Source: Oleomonas cavernae
GTDB lineage: Bacteria > Pseudomonadota > Alphaproteobacteria > Zavarziniales > Zavarziniaceae
NCBI RefSeq assembly: GCF_003590945.1
Contig: NZ_QYUK01000011.1
Span: 1,702,001-1,766,000 of the forward strand
Length of the DNA: 64,000 bases
Direction: 5' to 3'
The translations under genes and the position numbers were made by a program. Numbering within the stretch: the stretch's first letter is position 1; the number at the start of each line of letters is the position of its first letter. The notes under the pieces were generated by a model. The model worked only from the letters and a program-made list of their open reading frames with translations. It was not told the origin of the DNA and ran no database searches. Positions 43,090 to 53,165 of the stretch are shown piece by piece.

Positions 43090-44088
43090 ATGGCGATTCG
43101 CAAAGATTTCATCGACACCATCGGCAACACACCGCTGATCCGCCTGCACGCCGCCTCGCAGGCGACCGGCTGCGAGATCCTCGGCAAGGCCGAGTTCCTC
43201 AATCCCGGCGGCTCGGTCAAGGACCGCGCGGCGCTGGCCATCGTGCGCGATGCCGAGGAGCGCGGCCTGTTGCGCCCTGGCGGCGTCATCGTCGAGGGCA
43301 CGGCCGGCAATACCGGCATCGGCCTCGCCCTGGTCGGCAACGCCCTGGGCTACCGCACGGTCATCGTGATGCCCGAGACCCAGTCCCAGGAAAAGAAGGA
43401 TATGCTGCGCCTGTGCGGCGCCGACCTTCGCCTGGTGCCGGCCGTGCCCTACGCCAACCCCATGAACTATGTGAAATACTCGGGCCGCCTGGCCGAGGAG
43501 ATCGCGGCGGGCGAGCCCAACGGCGCGATCTGGGCCAACCAGTTCGACAACGTCGCCAACCGCCGCGGCCATTACGAGACCACCGGGCCGGAGATCTGGG
43601 CAGACACCGCCGGCAGGATCGACGGTTTCGTCAGCGCCGTCGGCTCGGGCGGGACGCTGGGCGGCGTGGCGCTATACCTCAAGGAACAGAACAGCAAAGT
43701 GGTGATCGCCCTGGCCGATCCGCCGGGGGCCGCCCTCTACAGCTACTACAAGACCGGCGAATTGAAGGCCGAAGGCACCTCGATCACCGAGGGCATCGGC
43801 CAGGGCCGCATCACCGCCAACCTCGAGGGCGTGCCGGTCGACGTCGCCTTCCAGATTCCCGACGAGGAATCGCTGCCGATCTGCTTCGACCTGCTCAAGC
43901 ACGAAGGCCTGTGCCTGGGCGGCTCGTCCGGCGTCAATGTCGCCGGGGCCATTCGCCTGGCCCGGGAGCTGGGGCCGGGTCACACGATCGTCACCATCCT
44001 GTGCGACTACGGCACCCGCTACCAAAGCAAGATGTTCAACCCGGAATTCCTCAAGGCGCGGAACCTGCCGACGCCCGACTGGCTGTGA
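43090..44088 (+). CDS. cysK: Cysteine synthase (O-acetylserine sulfhydrylase)
   Basis: 332 residues. PLP lysine Lys44 in FLNPGGSVKDRAAL; substrate loop EGTAGNTGIGLALVG; phosphate loop GSGGTLGG; C-terminal CLGGSSGVNVAGAIRLA. It makes cysteine from O-acetylserine and sulfide. The sequence fits the longer cysK-like form common in alphaproteobacteria rather than cysM. It is followed by a 3-mercaptopyruvate sulfurtransferase gene after 18 bp, so the two form a sulfur-handling operon. Confidence 0.9.
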   Translation: MAIRKDFIDTIGNTPLIRLHAASQATGCEILGKAEFLNPGGSVKDRAALAIVRDAEERGLLRPGGVIVEGTAGNTGIGLALVGNALGYRTVIVMPETQSQEKKDMLRLCGADLRLVPAVPYANPMNYVKYSGRLAEEIAAGEPNGAIWANQFDNVANRRGHYETTGPEIWADTAGRIDGFVSAVGSGGTLGGVALYLKEQNSKVVIALADPPGAALYSYYKTGELKAEGTSITEGIGQGRITANLEGVPVDVAFQIPDEESLPICFDLLKHEGLCLGGSSGVNVAGAIRLARELGPGHTIVTILCDYGTRYQSKMFNPEFLKARNLPTPDWL

Positions 44089-44106
44089 CTGCGGAGCACC
44101 GATCCA

Positions 44107-44952
44107 ATGCCCAATGCGACCGGACTCGTTTCGACTGCGTGGCTCGCCGAGCATCTGAGTGCACCCGACGTGCGGGTGATCGATGCCTCCTGGTACCTGC
44201 CCGATGCCAATCGCGACCCCAAGGCCGAATACCGCGAGGGTCACATCCCCGGCGCGGCGTTCTTCGACATCGACGAGATCGCCGACCTGACCTCGCCCCT
44301 GCCCCACATGCTGCCGCCGCTCGAGAAATTCGCCTCGCGCGTGCGCAAGATGGGCCTGGGCGACGGCAATCGCATCGTCGTCTATGACGGCGGCGCGCCC
44401 TTCGCCGCGGCCCGCGTGTGGTGGATGTTCAGGGCTTTCGGCCACGACGATGTCATGGTGCTGGACGGCGGCATCGCCAGATGGAAGGCCGAGGGCCGCC
44501 CGCTCGACGACCTGCCGCCGGCCCCGCGCGAACGCCACTTCACCGCGCGCCAGAACACCATGCTGCTGCGCAGCTACGACCAGGTGCGGGCCAACCTCGT
44601 CAGCCACCGCGAACAGGTGGTGGATGCGCGCAGTGCCGCACGTTTCACCGGCGCGGTGCCCGAACCGCGGCCGGGCCTGAAGCGCGGCCACATCCCCGGC
44701 TCGGTCAACCTGCCCTCGACCGAATTGCTCGATCCCGTGACCGGCGTCTTCCTCGACAAGCCCGCCCTGCGCGCCAAGATCGAGGCCGCCGGCATCGACC
44801 CCAACAAGGCGGTGGTGTGCAGTTGCGGCTCGGGTGTGACGGCGGCCATCGTCATGCTGGCCCTGCACGAGATCGGCGCCCGCAGCGTCTCGCTCTACGA
44901 CGGCTCCTGGGCCGAATGGGGCGCACGCGAGGATGCCCCGGTCGAGGTCTGA
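44107..44952 (+). CDS. sseA: 3-mercaptopyruvate sulfurtransferase
   Basis: 281 residues, two rhodanese domains. The second carries the loop CGSGVTA with catalytic Cys240, the mercaptopyruvate-type signature (true rhodaneses have CRKGVT-like loops). RGHIPGSVNLPS and DGSWAEWGAR are family blocks. It moves sulfur from 3-mercaptopyruvate to thiols or cyanide. The stop overlaps the GNAT start (TGATG). Confidence 0.93.
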   Translation: MPNATGLVSTAWLAEHLSAPDVRVIDASWYLPDANRDPKAEYREGHIPGAAFFDIDEIADLTSPLPHMLPPLEKFASRVRKMGLGDGNRIVVYDGGAPFAAARVWWMFRAFGHDDVMVLDGGIARWKAEGRPLDDLPPAPRERHFTARQNTMLLRSYDQVRANLVSHREQVVDARSAARFTGAVPEPRPGLKRGHIPGSVNLPSTELLDPVTGVFLDKPALRAKIEAAGIDPNKAVVCSCGSGVTAAIVMLALHEIGARSVSLYDGSWAEWGAREDAPVEV

Positions 44953-45542
44953 TGACCACGCCCGCCAGCGAGCTGCCGCCGGCGGACTGGACGGAAACGT
45001 CCGGCCCGGTGGCGGAGAGCCGCATCACCTACCTGGAGATGACGGCGCGCCCCTCGCCCCGGCGGGCACCGCCCCCGCTCGATGCCCATGCCCTGATCCG
45101 GGTCGAGGAACCGCCGGTGGCCTATTTCCGCTGGCTGTATCACTATGTCGGGCGCGACTGGATGTGGGTGGACCGGCGCCGCTGGGATGATCAGCGTCTC
45201 GCCCAGCATCTGGCCGCCCCGGGCTATGCGCTTTACGTGCTGTCCCTGAAAGGCGCACCGGCAGGCTTCTTCGAGCTGGTCGCCCTGGACGGCGGCCAGC
45301 GCGTCGACCTCGGCCTGTTCGGCATCGCGCCCGATTTCATCGGCCGCCGGCTGGGGCCGTTCCTGCTCGACCAGGCGATCCAGCTTGCCTGGGAGCGCGG
45401 CCCGCAGCGCGTCACGGTCGATACCTGCACGCTGGACCATCCCAAGGCCCTGATCCTCTATCAGCGCTTCGGCTTTGCGCCCTATGCCACCCGCGAACGC
45501 CTCGTTTGGCCACTGGGCCCCGGCTTGAGGGGCCTCACCTGA
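44952..45542 (+). CDS. GNAT family N-acetyltransferase
   Basis: 196 residues. The acetyl-CoA region is LFGIAPDFIGRRLGPFLLDQAI (modified Q/R-x-x-G-x-G/A loop), then VTVDTCTLDHPKALILYQRFGFAPY, the usual end of the fold. The RWLYHYVGRDWMWVDRRRW segment is characteristic of a group of GNAT proteins near sulfur and amino-acid genes. Substrate unknown. Coupled to sseA by a TGATG overlap. Confidence 0.86.
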   Translation: MTTPASELPPADWTETSGPVAESRITYLEMTARPSPRRAPPPLDAHALIRVEEPPVAYFRWLYHYVGRDWMWVDRRRWDDQRLAQHLAAPGYALYVLSLKGAPAGFFELVALDGGQRVDLGLFGIAPDFIGRRLGPFLLDQAIQLAWERGPQRVTVDTCTLDHPKALILYQRFGFAPYATRERLVWPLGPGLRGLT

Positions 45543-45556
45543 CCCGGGAGAGACCG

Positions 45557-45943
45557 ATGCATCGCAGCCGCCTGGCAGGCTTCATCATCGACTGCCGTAC
45601 CGACGACCTGGACGGTGCCGCGACCTTCTGGGGCCGGGCCCTGGGGCTGGAGCCCAATCGCTCGAGTGGCGACCCGGAAGATTCGGGTTACATCCCGTTC
45701 CACCGCGAAGACCCCAACGACATCAACATCGAAGTCCAGCGCGTGGAGCACGACAGCCGGGTCCACCTGGATATCGAGACCGACAATGTCGAGGCCGAGG
45801 TCGAACGCCTGCTGGGCATCGGCGCCAAGGTGGTGAAGCGCATTCACACCTGGTGCGTGATGGAGGCGCCGACGGGCCACCGCTTCTGCGTGGTGCGCGC
45901 CAGCAGCTCGAAATTCGCGCAAGAGGCGACGGTCTGGCCGTGA
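45557..45943 (+). CDS. VOC (glyoxalase/bleomycin-resistance) family protein
   Basis: 128 residues. FIIDCRTDDLDGAATFWGRALGLEP is the usual first repeat, HLDIETDNVEAEVERLLGIGAK the second, and APTGHRFCVVRA the final metal-site strand. Specific enzyme activity cannot be assigned. The AGGAG-like GGGAGAG site lies before ATG 45557. Last gene of the cysK-sseA-GNAT string; a palindromic repeat follows. Confidence 0.85.
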   Translation: MHRSRLAGFIIDCRTDDLDGAATFWGRALGLEPNRSSGDPEDSGYIPFHREDPNDINIEVQRVEHDSRVHLDIETDNVEAEVERLLGIGAKVVKRIHTWCVMEAPTGHRFCVVRASSSKFAQEATVWP

Positions 45944-45983
45944 CCGGCTACGCCCCCTCGCCCAGGTCCACACCACTCTTAAT

Positions 45984-46071
45984 CGTTATGGCCGGGCTTG
46001 TCCCGGCCATCCACGCGGACACCGACCTCACCGAGTTCACGTGGATGACCGGGACAAGCCCGGTCATGACG
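45984..46071. repeat. Family D palindromic repeat
   Basis: 88 bp with arms ATGGCCGGGCTTGTCCCGGC (each arm itself a hairpin) and CCGGGACAAGCCCGGTCATG, bounded by CGTT and GACG and with GGCCATCCACG/CGTGGATGACC facing each other. A widespread type in alphaproteobacterial intergenic DNA. It fills the convergent gap between the VOC gene and aapP. Confidence 0.85.
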
Positions 46072-46096
46072 AACTTGGAAGGTAGCGGGGTGCCGC

Positions 46097-46870
46097 TCAG
46101 TGCAGGATCTGCGACAGGAAGAGACGGGTGCGGTCGCTCCTGGGATTGGCGAAGAATTCGTTGGGTTCGTTCTGTTCCACGATCTCGCCGCGGTCCATGA
46201 AGATCACCCGGTTCGCCACCTGGCGGGCAAAGCCCATTTCGTGGGTCACGCACAGCATGGTCATGCCCTCTTCCGCGAGGCTGACCATGGTGTCGAGCAC
46301 TTCCTTGACCATTTCCGGGTCGAGCGCCGAGGTCGGCTCGTCGAACAGCATGATCTTGGGGTTCATGCACAGCGAGCGGGCGATCGCCACGCGCTGCTGC
46401 TGGCCGCCTGAAAGCTGGCCGGGGAACTTGTTCGCCTGCTCGGGGATGCGCACCCGCTTCAGGTATTTCATCGCGATTTCTTCGGCGTCCTTCTTGGGCA
46501 TGCCGCGCACCCAGATGGGGGCCAGCGTGCAGTTCTGCAAGACGGTCAGGTGCGGGAACAGGTTGAAGTGCTGGAACACCATGCCGACCTCGCGGCGGAT
46601 CTCGTCGATCTTCTTGAGGTCGTTGGTGAGCTCGATATTGTCGACGACGATCTTGCCCTTCTGGTGTTCTTCCAGCCGGTTGATGCAGCGGATCATGGTC
46701 GACTTGCCCGAGCCCGAGGGCCCGCAGATGACGATGCGTTCGCCCCGGTAGACGCTGAGGTTGATGTTCCGCAGGACGTGGAACTCCCCGTACCACTTGT
46801 TCACGTCGACCAGTTCGATGGCGAGCTTGTCGGATACAGGCGGTGTGGCGGTCGCGGTTTGAGTGCTCAT
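46097..46870 (-). CDS. aapP: General L-amino acid ABC transporter, ATP-binding protein
   Basis: 257 residues. Walker [10 protein letters not shown], signature LSGGQQQR, Walker [12 protein letters not shown], and the H-loop CVTHEMGF; polar-amino-acid ATPase subfamily (HisP/GlnQ). Together with AapJ, Q and M it imports a wide range of L-amino acids. ATG 46870 ([20 protein letters not shown]); the longer ORF upstream runs into aapM. It is the last gene of the operon. Confidence 0.93.
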   Translation of the reverse strand: MSTQTATATPPVSDKLAIELVDVNKWYGEFHVLRNINLSVYRGERIVICGPSGSGKSTMIRCINRLEEHQKGKIVVDNIELTNDLKKIDEIRREVGMVFQHFNLFPHLTVLQNCTLAPIWVRGMPKKDAEEIAMKYLKRVRIPEQANKFPGQLSGGQQQRVAIARSLCMNPKIMLFDEPTSALDPEMVKEVLDTMVSLAEEGMTMLCVTHEMGFARQVANRVIFMDRGEIVEQNEPNEFFANPRSDRTRLFLSQILH

Positions 46871-46883
46871 CTGCGGTGCTCCC

Positions 46884-48052
46884 TTACTTGCGATGGCCGG
46901 TGTCGAGGCGACGTTCGATCCGCATGGAGACACGCGACATCGCAAAACAGAATACGCCGAACATCAGCGCGGCGAAGACGTAAGCCTCGACGTCCCGGCC
47001 CAGCCAACTGGCATCCTTGGCGCCATCGTCGAGAACGTTGAAGAGGTCGCGCAGACCGATGATCGATACCAGGGTGGTATCCTTGAACAGCGAGATGAAG
47101 CTGTTCACGATACCCGGAATGACCAGTTTCAGCGCCTGGGGCAGGATGATCAGCCGCGTCGACTTCCAATAGCCCAGGCCCAGCGCCTTGCCCGCCTCGT
47201 ACTGGCCCTTGGGGATCGCCTGCAGGCCGCCGCGGATCACCTCGGCCATGTAGGCCGCCGAGAACAGTGCCACGCCGACCAGGGCGCGCAGCAGCTTGTC
47301 GACGTTGTTCCCCGGCGGCAGGAACAGGGGCAGCATGACCGACGACATGAACAGGATCGAGATCAGCGGCACGCCGCGCACCGTCTCGATGAAGACCACG
47401 GCGACCGACTTGGCGACCGGCATGTTCGAGCGCCTTGCCAGGGCGAGGATGATGCCCAGCGGGAACGATGCCGTGATGCCGGTAACCGCCACCACCAGGG
47501 TTACCAGCAGCCCGCCCCAACTGTCGGTCGAGACGAAGGGCAGCGAGAAGATCGCCACCGGGTCGGCAAGGCCGAGCATCTCGATGAACGGCAGGTAGTA
47601 GGTGCCGCCGACCAGCAGCACGAAGGCCAGCACCGGCCAGACGAAGAGCAGGAACAGGACCAGCGGCCGGCGCAGGGGCGTCTTGGGCAGGATCGCCAGC
47701 AAGGAACCAAGGCCCAGGAAGAAGACGATGTCCGGCCGCCAACGCTCCATCTCGGGGTAGGTGCCATAGATGATCTGGCCCATGCGCATCTTGATGAAGG
47801 TCCAGCAGGCACCCTCGGCCCCGCGCAGGCGCTGTTGTCGGTGCCCGAGATGACCGAGCTGAAGATCGCCCAATCGAGGAACTTGGGGATGGTGATGACC
47901 AGGATGTATAGCACCAGGGCGCTGAGGATCGCGTTGAACCAGCTCGAGACCAGGTTGCGCCGGATCCAGCCGATCACGCCGACGGTCGAGGCCGGCGGCG
48001 GCTCGGCCGGGGTCGGGGTGAAAATGACGGGCGGGTTGGTGATGTCGCTCAT
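46884..48052 (-). CDS. aapM: General L-amino acid ABC transporter, permease AapM, with frame break
   Basis: About 390 residues. The N-terminal part ([21 protein letters not shown]) and the rest ([20 protein letters not shown], then the permease EAA-like loop [17 protein letters not shown]) are in different frames. The break is near 47830 in a GCGCGGGG run: TDNSAC continues as [20 protein letters not shown] once one base is added. Family length and both halves are conserved, so a missing base is the simplest reading. Membrane permease half, pairing with AapQ. Confidence 0.92.
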
Positions 48053-48062
48053 GGCTGCGCCC

Positions 48063-49256
48063 TCACCGCTCGACCAGCGCTTTGCGCGCGTTATACCAAT
48101 TCATCCCGGCGGAAATCAGCAAGCTGACGGTGAGGTAGACCGCCATCGCCAGGGCGATCGCCTCGACCGCCTGGTTGGTCTGGCTGTTCACTGTGCCGGT
48201 CATCACCGCGACCAGTTCGGGATAGCCGATCGCCGCCCCCAGCGAGGAATTCTTCAGCAGGTTCAGGTACTGGCTGGTGAGCGGCGGAATGATCACGCGC
48301 AACGCCTGGGGAATGACCACCAGGCGCAGCGTCGTGCCGTGCCGTATGCCCAGCGAATGGGCCGCTTCGCTTTGCCCCTTGCCCACCGACTGAATGCCGG
48401 CGCGCACGATTTCGGCGATGAAGGAAGCGGTATAGAGGCTGAGCGCGATGGCCAGGGCGGCCAACTCGGGAATGATGGTGACACCGCCGGCGATATTGAA
48501 GGTGCCCTTGGCCGGCATCTCCCAGGAAACCGGGTCGCCGGCGAACAGATAGGTGAGCAGCGGCAGGCCGATGATCAGGCCCAGCGCGGTCCAGAAGGCG
48601 GGGAAAGACCTGCCCGTGTCCATGTGGCGCTTGTGGGCCCAGATGCGGACCGCGATGGCGGCAACGAAAGCCAGGACCACGGCGATGATGAACGGCAGGA
48701 ACGCCGACTCCAGGACCGGCCCGGGAAAGGTGATCCCGCGCTGATTGAGGTAGAAGGTGTTTTCGATCGAGATGCTGTCCCGGACGACCGGCAGCGCCTT
48801 GAGCACCGACACGTACCAGAAGGCGATATGCAGCAGCAGCGGCACATTGCGCATGACTTCGACGTAGACGGTCGCCACCTTGGCCACCAGCCAATTGTTC
48901 GAGAGCCGGGCGATGCCGACGATGAACCCGATCAGGGTGGCGAGGACGATGCCGATGGCACTGACCAGCAAGGTGTTCAAGACCGCGATCAGGAACATCC
49001 GCCCGTAGGTCGAGCCGGAGTCGTAGCTGATCAGGTTCTGGACGATGTCGAAACTGGCGCTGCGATCCAGGAAATCAAACCCGGTCGCGACATTCTGGCG
49101 GCGCAGGTTGTCCTGGACGTTCTGGAACAGATACCAGCCGACGCCGAGGACGAGGGCAAGAAGAACGATCTGCGACACGATGGCGATGACCTGCGGGTCG
49201 CGCCACGGCCGTACACCGGAAGGCTTCGCCGCCGGGCGGCTGGAAGAAGACGTCAT
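48063..49256 (-). CDS. aapQ: General L-amino acid ABC transporter, permease AapQ
   Basis: 397 residues, the unusually long permease with a large insertion typical of AapQ/BztB. Helices at QIVLLALVLGVGWYLF and following; the segment YGRMFLIAVLNTLLVSAIGIVLATLIGF begins the core. The ATPase contact loop is KGQSEAAHSLGIRHGTTLRL. It lies 10 bp before aapM. Confidence 0.94.
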   Translation of the reverse strand: MTSSSSRPAAKPSGVRPWRDPQVIAIVSQIVLLALVLGVGWYLFQNVQDNLRRQNVATGFDFLDRSASFDIVQNLISYDSGSTYGRMFLIAVLNTLLVSAIGIVLATLIGFIVGIARLSNNWLVAKVATVYVEVMRNVPLLLHIAFWYVSVLKALPVVRDSISIENTFYLNQRGITFPGPVLESAFLPFIIAVVLAFVAAIAVRIWAHKRHMDTGRSFPAFWTALGLIIGLPLLTYLFAGDPVSWEMPAKGTFNIAGGVTIIPELAALAIALSLYTASFIAEIVRAGIQSVGKGQSEAAHSLGIRHGTTLRLVVIPQALRVIIPPLTSQYLNLLKNSSLGAAIGYPELVAVMTGTVNSQTNQAVEAIALAMAVYLTVSLLISAGMNWYNARKALVER

Positions 49257-49329
49257 CCAGGTTCCTCGTCGCGTGATGTCGCGTGAAGCAACGGCGGCGG
49301 GATGCCAGGCATCCCACCGCCTTAGACGA

Positions 49330-50352
49330 TCAACGGAACGGAGGCGCGTACTGCAGGCCGCCCTGGGTCCACAACGCGTTCAAGCCGCGGGCAATGCCCA
49401 GCGGCGAGCCGGCACCGACATTGCTGTCGAAGATCTCGCCGTAGTTGCCGACCTGCTTGATGATGTTGTAGGCCCAGGCGTTGTCGAGCCCCAGGCCCTT
49501 GCCGAGTTCGCCTTCGACACCAAGCAGGCGCTTGATCTCGGGATTGGCGTCGGCCTTGGCCTTGATCTCGTCGACATTGGCCTTGGTCACACCATATTCC
49601 TCGGCCTCGACCATGGCATAGAGCGACCAGCGAACCACATCGCCCCACTGGTTGTCGCCGTGCCGCACGGCCGGCCCCAGCGGCTCCTTGGAGATGATTT
49701 CGGGCAGCACGATCGCGCCGGCCGGATCGGCCAGCTTGATGCGCGTGGCATAGAGACCCGAGGCATCCGTGGTGTAGGCGTCGCAACGGCCGGACTCGAA
49801 AGCGGCGACCGCTTCGTTGTTCGAGCCGAAGGCGACCACGGTGTATTTGAGGTTGTTGGTGCGGAAGTAATCGGCCAGGTTCAGCTCGGTGGTGGTGCCG
49901 GTTTCGGTGCAGACCGTGGCGCCGTCGAGCTTCTTGGCGCTGTCGACACCCAGGGATTTCTTCACCAGCAGGCCCTGGCCGTCGTAGTAGGTAACGCCGA
50001 CGAAATCGAAGCCTTGCGACGAATCGCGGGCCAGCGTCCAGGTGGTGTTGCGCGAGAGCAGGTCGACTTCACCCGACTGCAGGGCGGTGAAACGTTCCTT
50101 GGCGGTCAGCGGGGTGAACTTCACCTTTTCCGCATCGCCAAAGATCGCCGCCGCGACAGCGTGGCAGACATCGACGTCGATGCCCTTGTAGACGCCCTTG
50201 TCGTCGGGCGCCGCAAAGCCCGCCAGCGCCGGCGAGACGCCGCATTGGACGAAGCCCTTCTTCTTCACGTCGTCGAGCGTGCCGGCGTGAGCCGCGGTCA
50301 CCGTACCGACCGCGAGCACCGCGCCGATCGTGAGCAGGCTAAGCTTGGTCAT
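49330..50352 (-). CDS. aapJ: General L-amino acid ABC transporter, periplasmic binding protein
   Basis: 340 residues. Signal peptide KLSLLTIGAVLAVGTVTAAHA, then TLDDVKKKGFVQCGVSPALAGFA and DVDVCHAVAAAIFGDAEKV, the AapJ/BztA type of amino-acid receptor. Further blocks: TETGTTTELNLADYFRTN and NQWGDVVRWSLYAMVEAEE. First gene of the aapJQMP operon. The upstream 349 bp to metC hold its promoter, which I could not pinpoint. Confidence 0.94.
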   Translation of the reverse strand: MTKLSLLTIGAVLAVGTVTAAHAGTLDDVKKKGFVQCGVSPALAGFAAPDDKGVYKGIDVDVCHAVAAAIFGDAEKVKFTPLTAKERFTALQSGEVDLLSRNTTWTLARDSSQGFDFVGVTYYDGQGLLVKKSLGVDSAKKLDGATVCTETGTTTELNLADYFRTNNLKYTVVAFGSNNEAVAAFESGRCDAYTTDASGLYATRIKLADPAGAIVLPEIISKEPLGPAVRHGDNQWGDVVRWSLYAMVEAEEYGVTKANVDEIKAKADANPEIKRLLGVEGELGKGLGLDNAWAYNIIKQVGNYGEIFDSNVGAGSPLGIARGLNALWTQGGLQYAPPFR

Positions 50353-50701
50353 TCTAGAAGCCCCTTGTCAGGTCTATTGGGCCGCCCGGCATTGTCGCCT
50401 TTGTGCAAGCCTCGGCGCACACGCTAACAGTCATTTGCGCGCCTTGCCAAGCGGGGACGGTCAGATTTTGTGCGCCGCAGCGCATTCTTTCCTAATTGCG
50501 CCTGTTCTTTGGGCGGCGCGCCAAATGCCCAAAACCAGGGCAGCGACAGCCTGCGTGCGGATGCGCTATCAATGGCAAGCAGCTTCGGCACCCGCCTCCT
50601 CACCCAACCCTCTCCTCGCCTTAAGGAGAGGGCTCTTCTCCCCTCCGCCCTCCGGGGGGAGGGGGGGGAGGTGGGCAAGCGAGATCTTCGAGGAGCTTTT
50701 C
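50353..50701. other. Divergent gap between aapJ and metC
   Basis: 349 bp without a gene. It carries the aapJ promoter region (not resolved), a family E palindrome at 50591-50676 and the metC ribosome-binding site AGGAG (50691-50695). No riboswitch-like structure was recognised. Confidence 0.5.
50591..50676. repeat. Family E palindromic repeat, copy 3
   Basis: CCGCCTCCTCACCCAACCCT at the left matches GGGGGGAGGTGGGC at the right; an inner hairpin CCCTCTCCTCGCCTTAAGGA with GAGGG and a second CCCTCCGCCCTCCGGGGGGA lie between. It ends about 15 bp before the metC ribosome-binding site. Confidence 0.72.
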
Positions 50702-51892
50702 TTGTCGCGCAAACATCGCCCCGATACCGACGTCGTTCACCTGGGCCGCCGGCCCGCGGATTTCCACGGCGCGGTGAACCCGCCCGTCTATCACCTCTCG
50801 ACCGTCCTGTTCCCGACCCTGGACGCCCTGGAGGCGGCCCAGCGCCCCTCGCCCGATCCACGGCGCATGACCTATGGTCGGCGCGGGTCGCCCACCAGCT
50901 TCACCTTGAGCGAGGCGGTCGCCGCCCTCGAGGGGGCGGACGGCTGCCAGATCACCCCGTCCGGCCTCTCGGCGGTGGCGACCACCCTGCTGGCCCTGCT
51001 GAAAGCCGGCGATCACCTGCTGATGGTCGATTCCTGCTATGCCCCGTCGCGCGGGCTGTGCGAGGGGGTGCTCAAGCGCTTAGGGATAGAGACCACCTAT
51101 TACGATCCGCTGATCGGCGCCGGCATCGCCGCCCTGATCAGGCCCAACACCACGGTGATCTTCATGGAAAGCCCGGGGTCCCTGACCTTCGAGGTCCAGG
51201 ATGTGCCGGCGATCGTCGCCGCGGCCAAGGCGGCGGGCCATCCCGTCACCACGGTGATCGACAATACCTGGGCCTCGCCCTTCTATTTCAAGCCGCTCAC
51301 GCTCGGCGTCGACATCTCGTTGCAGGCGGCGACCAAATATATCGTCGGCCATTCCGATGCCCTGATCGGCACCATCTGCGGTAACGCCGAAACCCTCCCG
51401 CGCATCAAGCAGACCGCCGGTGACATGGGCGTTTGGACCGGGCCCGACGACATGTACCTGGCCCAGCGGGGCCTGCGTACCATAGGCGTTCGCCTGGAAC
51501 GCCACCAGGAAACCGGCCTAGGCCTGGCCCGCTATCTCCAGGGCCGGCCCGAGGTGAAGCGGGTGCTGCACCCCGCCCTGCCCGACGATCCGGGTCATGC
51601 TTTATGGAAGCGGGACTTCATCGGTGCCTCGGGCCTGTTCGGGGCGGTGCTGCACCCGGTGCCGCGCGCCGCCCTCGCCGCCTTCCTCGACCACCTCGAA
51701 TTGTTCGGCATGGGCTGGTCCTGGGGCGGCTATGAGAGCCTGTGCGTGCCCCAGCACCCCGAGAAGATCCGCGTCGTGACCCCCTGGACCGAGCCGGGCC
51801 CGCTGCTGCGCTTCCATGCCGGGCTCGAGGATATCGATGACCTGATCGCCGATCTCGACGCCGGCTTTGCCAGGATGGCCGCCGCCACATGA
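50702..51892 (+). CDS. metC: Cystathionine beta-lyase
   Basis: 396 residues from TTG 50702, chosen because AGGAG (50691-50695) is 6 bases upstream. Cys/Met-metabolism PLP enzyme: PLP lysine Lys212 in SLQAATKYIVGHSD, YGRRGSPTSFTLSEAVAALEG near 58, VTTVIDNTWASPFYFKPL, and SWGGYESL near the end. This pattern is the MetC type that releases homocysteine, pyruvate and ammonia from cystathionine. Its stop overlaps the start of the MFS gene (ATGA), so both are co-translated. Confidence 0.9.
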   Translation: MSRKHRPDTDVVHLGRRPADFHGAVNPPVYHLSTVLFPTLDALEAAQRPSPDPRRMTYGRRGSPTSFTLSEAVAALEGADGCQITPSGLSAVATTLLALLKAGDHLLMVDSCYAPSRGLCEGVLKRLGIETTYYDPLIGAGIAALIRPNTTVIFMESPGSLTFEVQDVPAIVAAAKAAGHPVTTVIDNTWASPFYFKPLTLGVDISLQAATKYIVGHSDALIGTICGNAETLPRIKQTAGDMGVWTGPDDMYLAQRGLRTIGVRLERHQETGLGLARYLQGRPEVKRVLHPALPDDPGHALWKRDFIGASGLFGAVLHPVPRAALAAFLDHLELFGMGWSWGGYESLCVPQHPEKIRVVTPWTEPGPLLRFHAGLEDIDDLIADLDAGFARMAAAT

Positions 51893-53165
51893 CCGATGCG
51901 GCGCCACCGCGGCGCGGCCTGGCGCGGCTGACGAGGCCGCCGATCGCGCTGCCGCCCCGGCAGTGGCAGGTGCTGCTGCTGGTGGGCGTCGCCTTTTTGA
52001 TCAACCAGTACGACCTGGGGGTGTTCGGCCTGGCCCTGCCGCGCATCCAGGCCTCGCTGGGCATCGGCGAGGGCGAGATCGGCAACGTCACCGCGCTGAT
52101 CCGCATCGGCGTGCTGCCGGCCTTTGCCCTCGCCATGCTGGCCGATCGCCACGGCCGGCGGCGCATGCTGATGATCACCATCGTCGGCGTCGCCCTCTCC
52201 AACCTGGCGACCGCCTTCGCCCCCGACCCGACCAGCTTTGTGATCTGCCAGATCTCGGCCCGCAGCTTCATCGGGGCCGAGGAGATGCTCTCGGTCGTGG
52301 TCGTGGCCGAGGAATTGGACAGCCGGGTGCGCGGCTGGGCGATCGGCGCCCTGGGTGCCCTGGGCTCCATGGGTCACGGCGTGGCGGCCTTGATGTTCGG
52401 CATGGTCGATATCCTACCCCATGGCTGGCGCAGCCTCTATTTCCTGGCCGCGGTGCCGCTGCTGGCCCTCGCCTTCCTGCGCCGCCGCCTGACCGAGACG
52501 GCACGCTTCGCCCAGTACCGCGACAGCGGGCCGCCGGCCTCCAGCCTGGCGCCGCTGCTCGCCCTGGCCAGGGCGCATCCGGTTCGTGTGGCGATCCTGG
52601 CGGCGGCGGCGGCGCCCGTCGCCTTCGCCCTGGCGCCGTCGCTGCTCTATGTCTCCAAGCACCTGCAGGTCGACGAGGGCTACAGCCCGGCGGCGGTCTC
52701 GCTGCTCTACCTCACCGGCGGCGCCGTCGCCATGCTGGGCAACCTGGCCGGCGGGCGCCTGGCCGACCGGCTGGGCCGCCGGGCCGTGCTGACCGCGGCG
52801 GCCCTGATCAGCCCTGCCCTGTTCGCCGTCTTCTACGGCGGCAGCGGCGCGATCGTGCCGGCGGCCTGGGTCGGGGCGATCTTCACCTATTTCTGCGTCG
52901 ATGTAACCTTGTCGGCGCTCAGCACCGAATTGTTCCCGACCTCGAGCCGGGCCACCGCCTCGGCCGGCCGCTCGCTCATCTGGTCGGTCTCGGCGGCCGG
53001 CGGCCTGTGGGCCCAGGGCGCCCTGCTGGAGCTTGCCGGCAGCGCCTCCACGGCGACCATCTGGGTGCTGGCCCTGGCGCCGCTCACCGCCCTTGTCGTG
53101 CTGCTCGCCATGCCGAGACCGCGGGCAAAAGGCTCGAGGACATCGCGCCCGAACGGCCGCTCTAG
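51889..53165 (+). CDS. MFS transporter, with frame break at the 3' end
   Basis: About 425 residues after repair. Twelve helices; the loop ADRHGRRRMLMITIVGVAL between helices 2 and 3 and ADRLGRRAVLTAAAL in the second half are MFS signatures; LTETARFAQYRDSG marks the central loop. Near 53115 the frame leaves its normal end: the alternative frame gives METAGKR-like PETAGKRLEDIAPERPL and a stop at 53163-53165, a common MFS tail, whereas the given frame runs on into the zur gene as Arg/Ser-rich nonsense. One base is missing. Coupled to metC; the cargo may be a sulfur amino acid or its product, but that is inference. Confidence 0.85.

Noticed and set aside
46863-49286. An 807-codon open frame on the plus strand
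   Set aside because: Antisense to the aap permease genes; composition (Asp/Gln/His/Arg-rich) is that of a shadow frame.
50353-50701. A SAM-type riboswitch ahead of metC
   Set aside because: No matching stem set was seen; the structure there is a family E palindrome.
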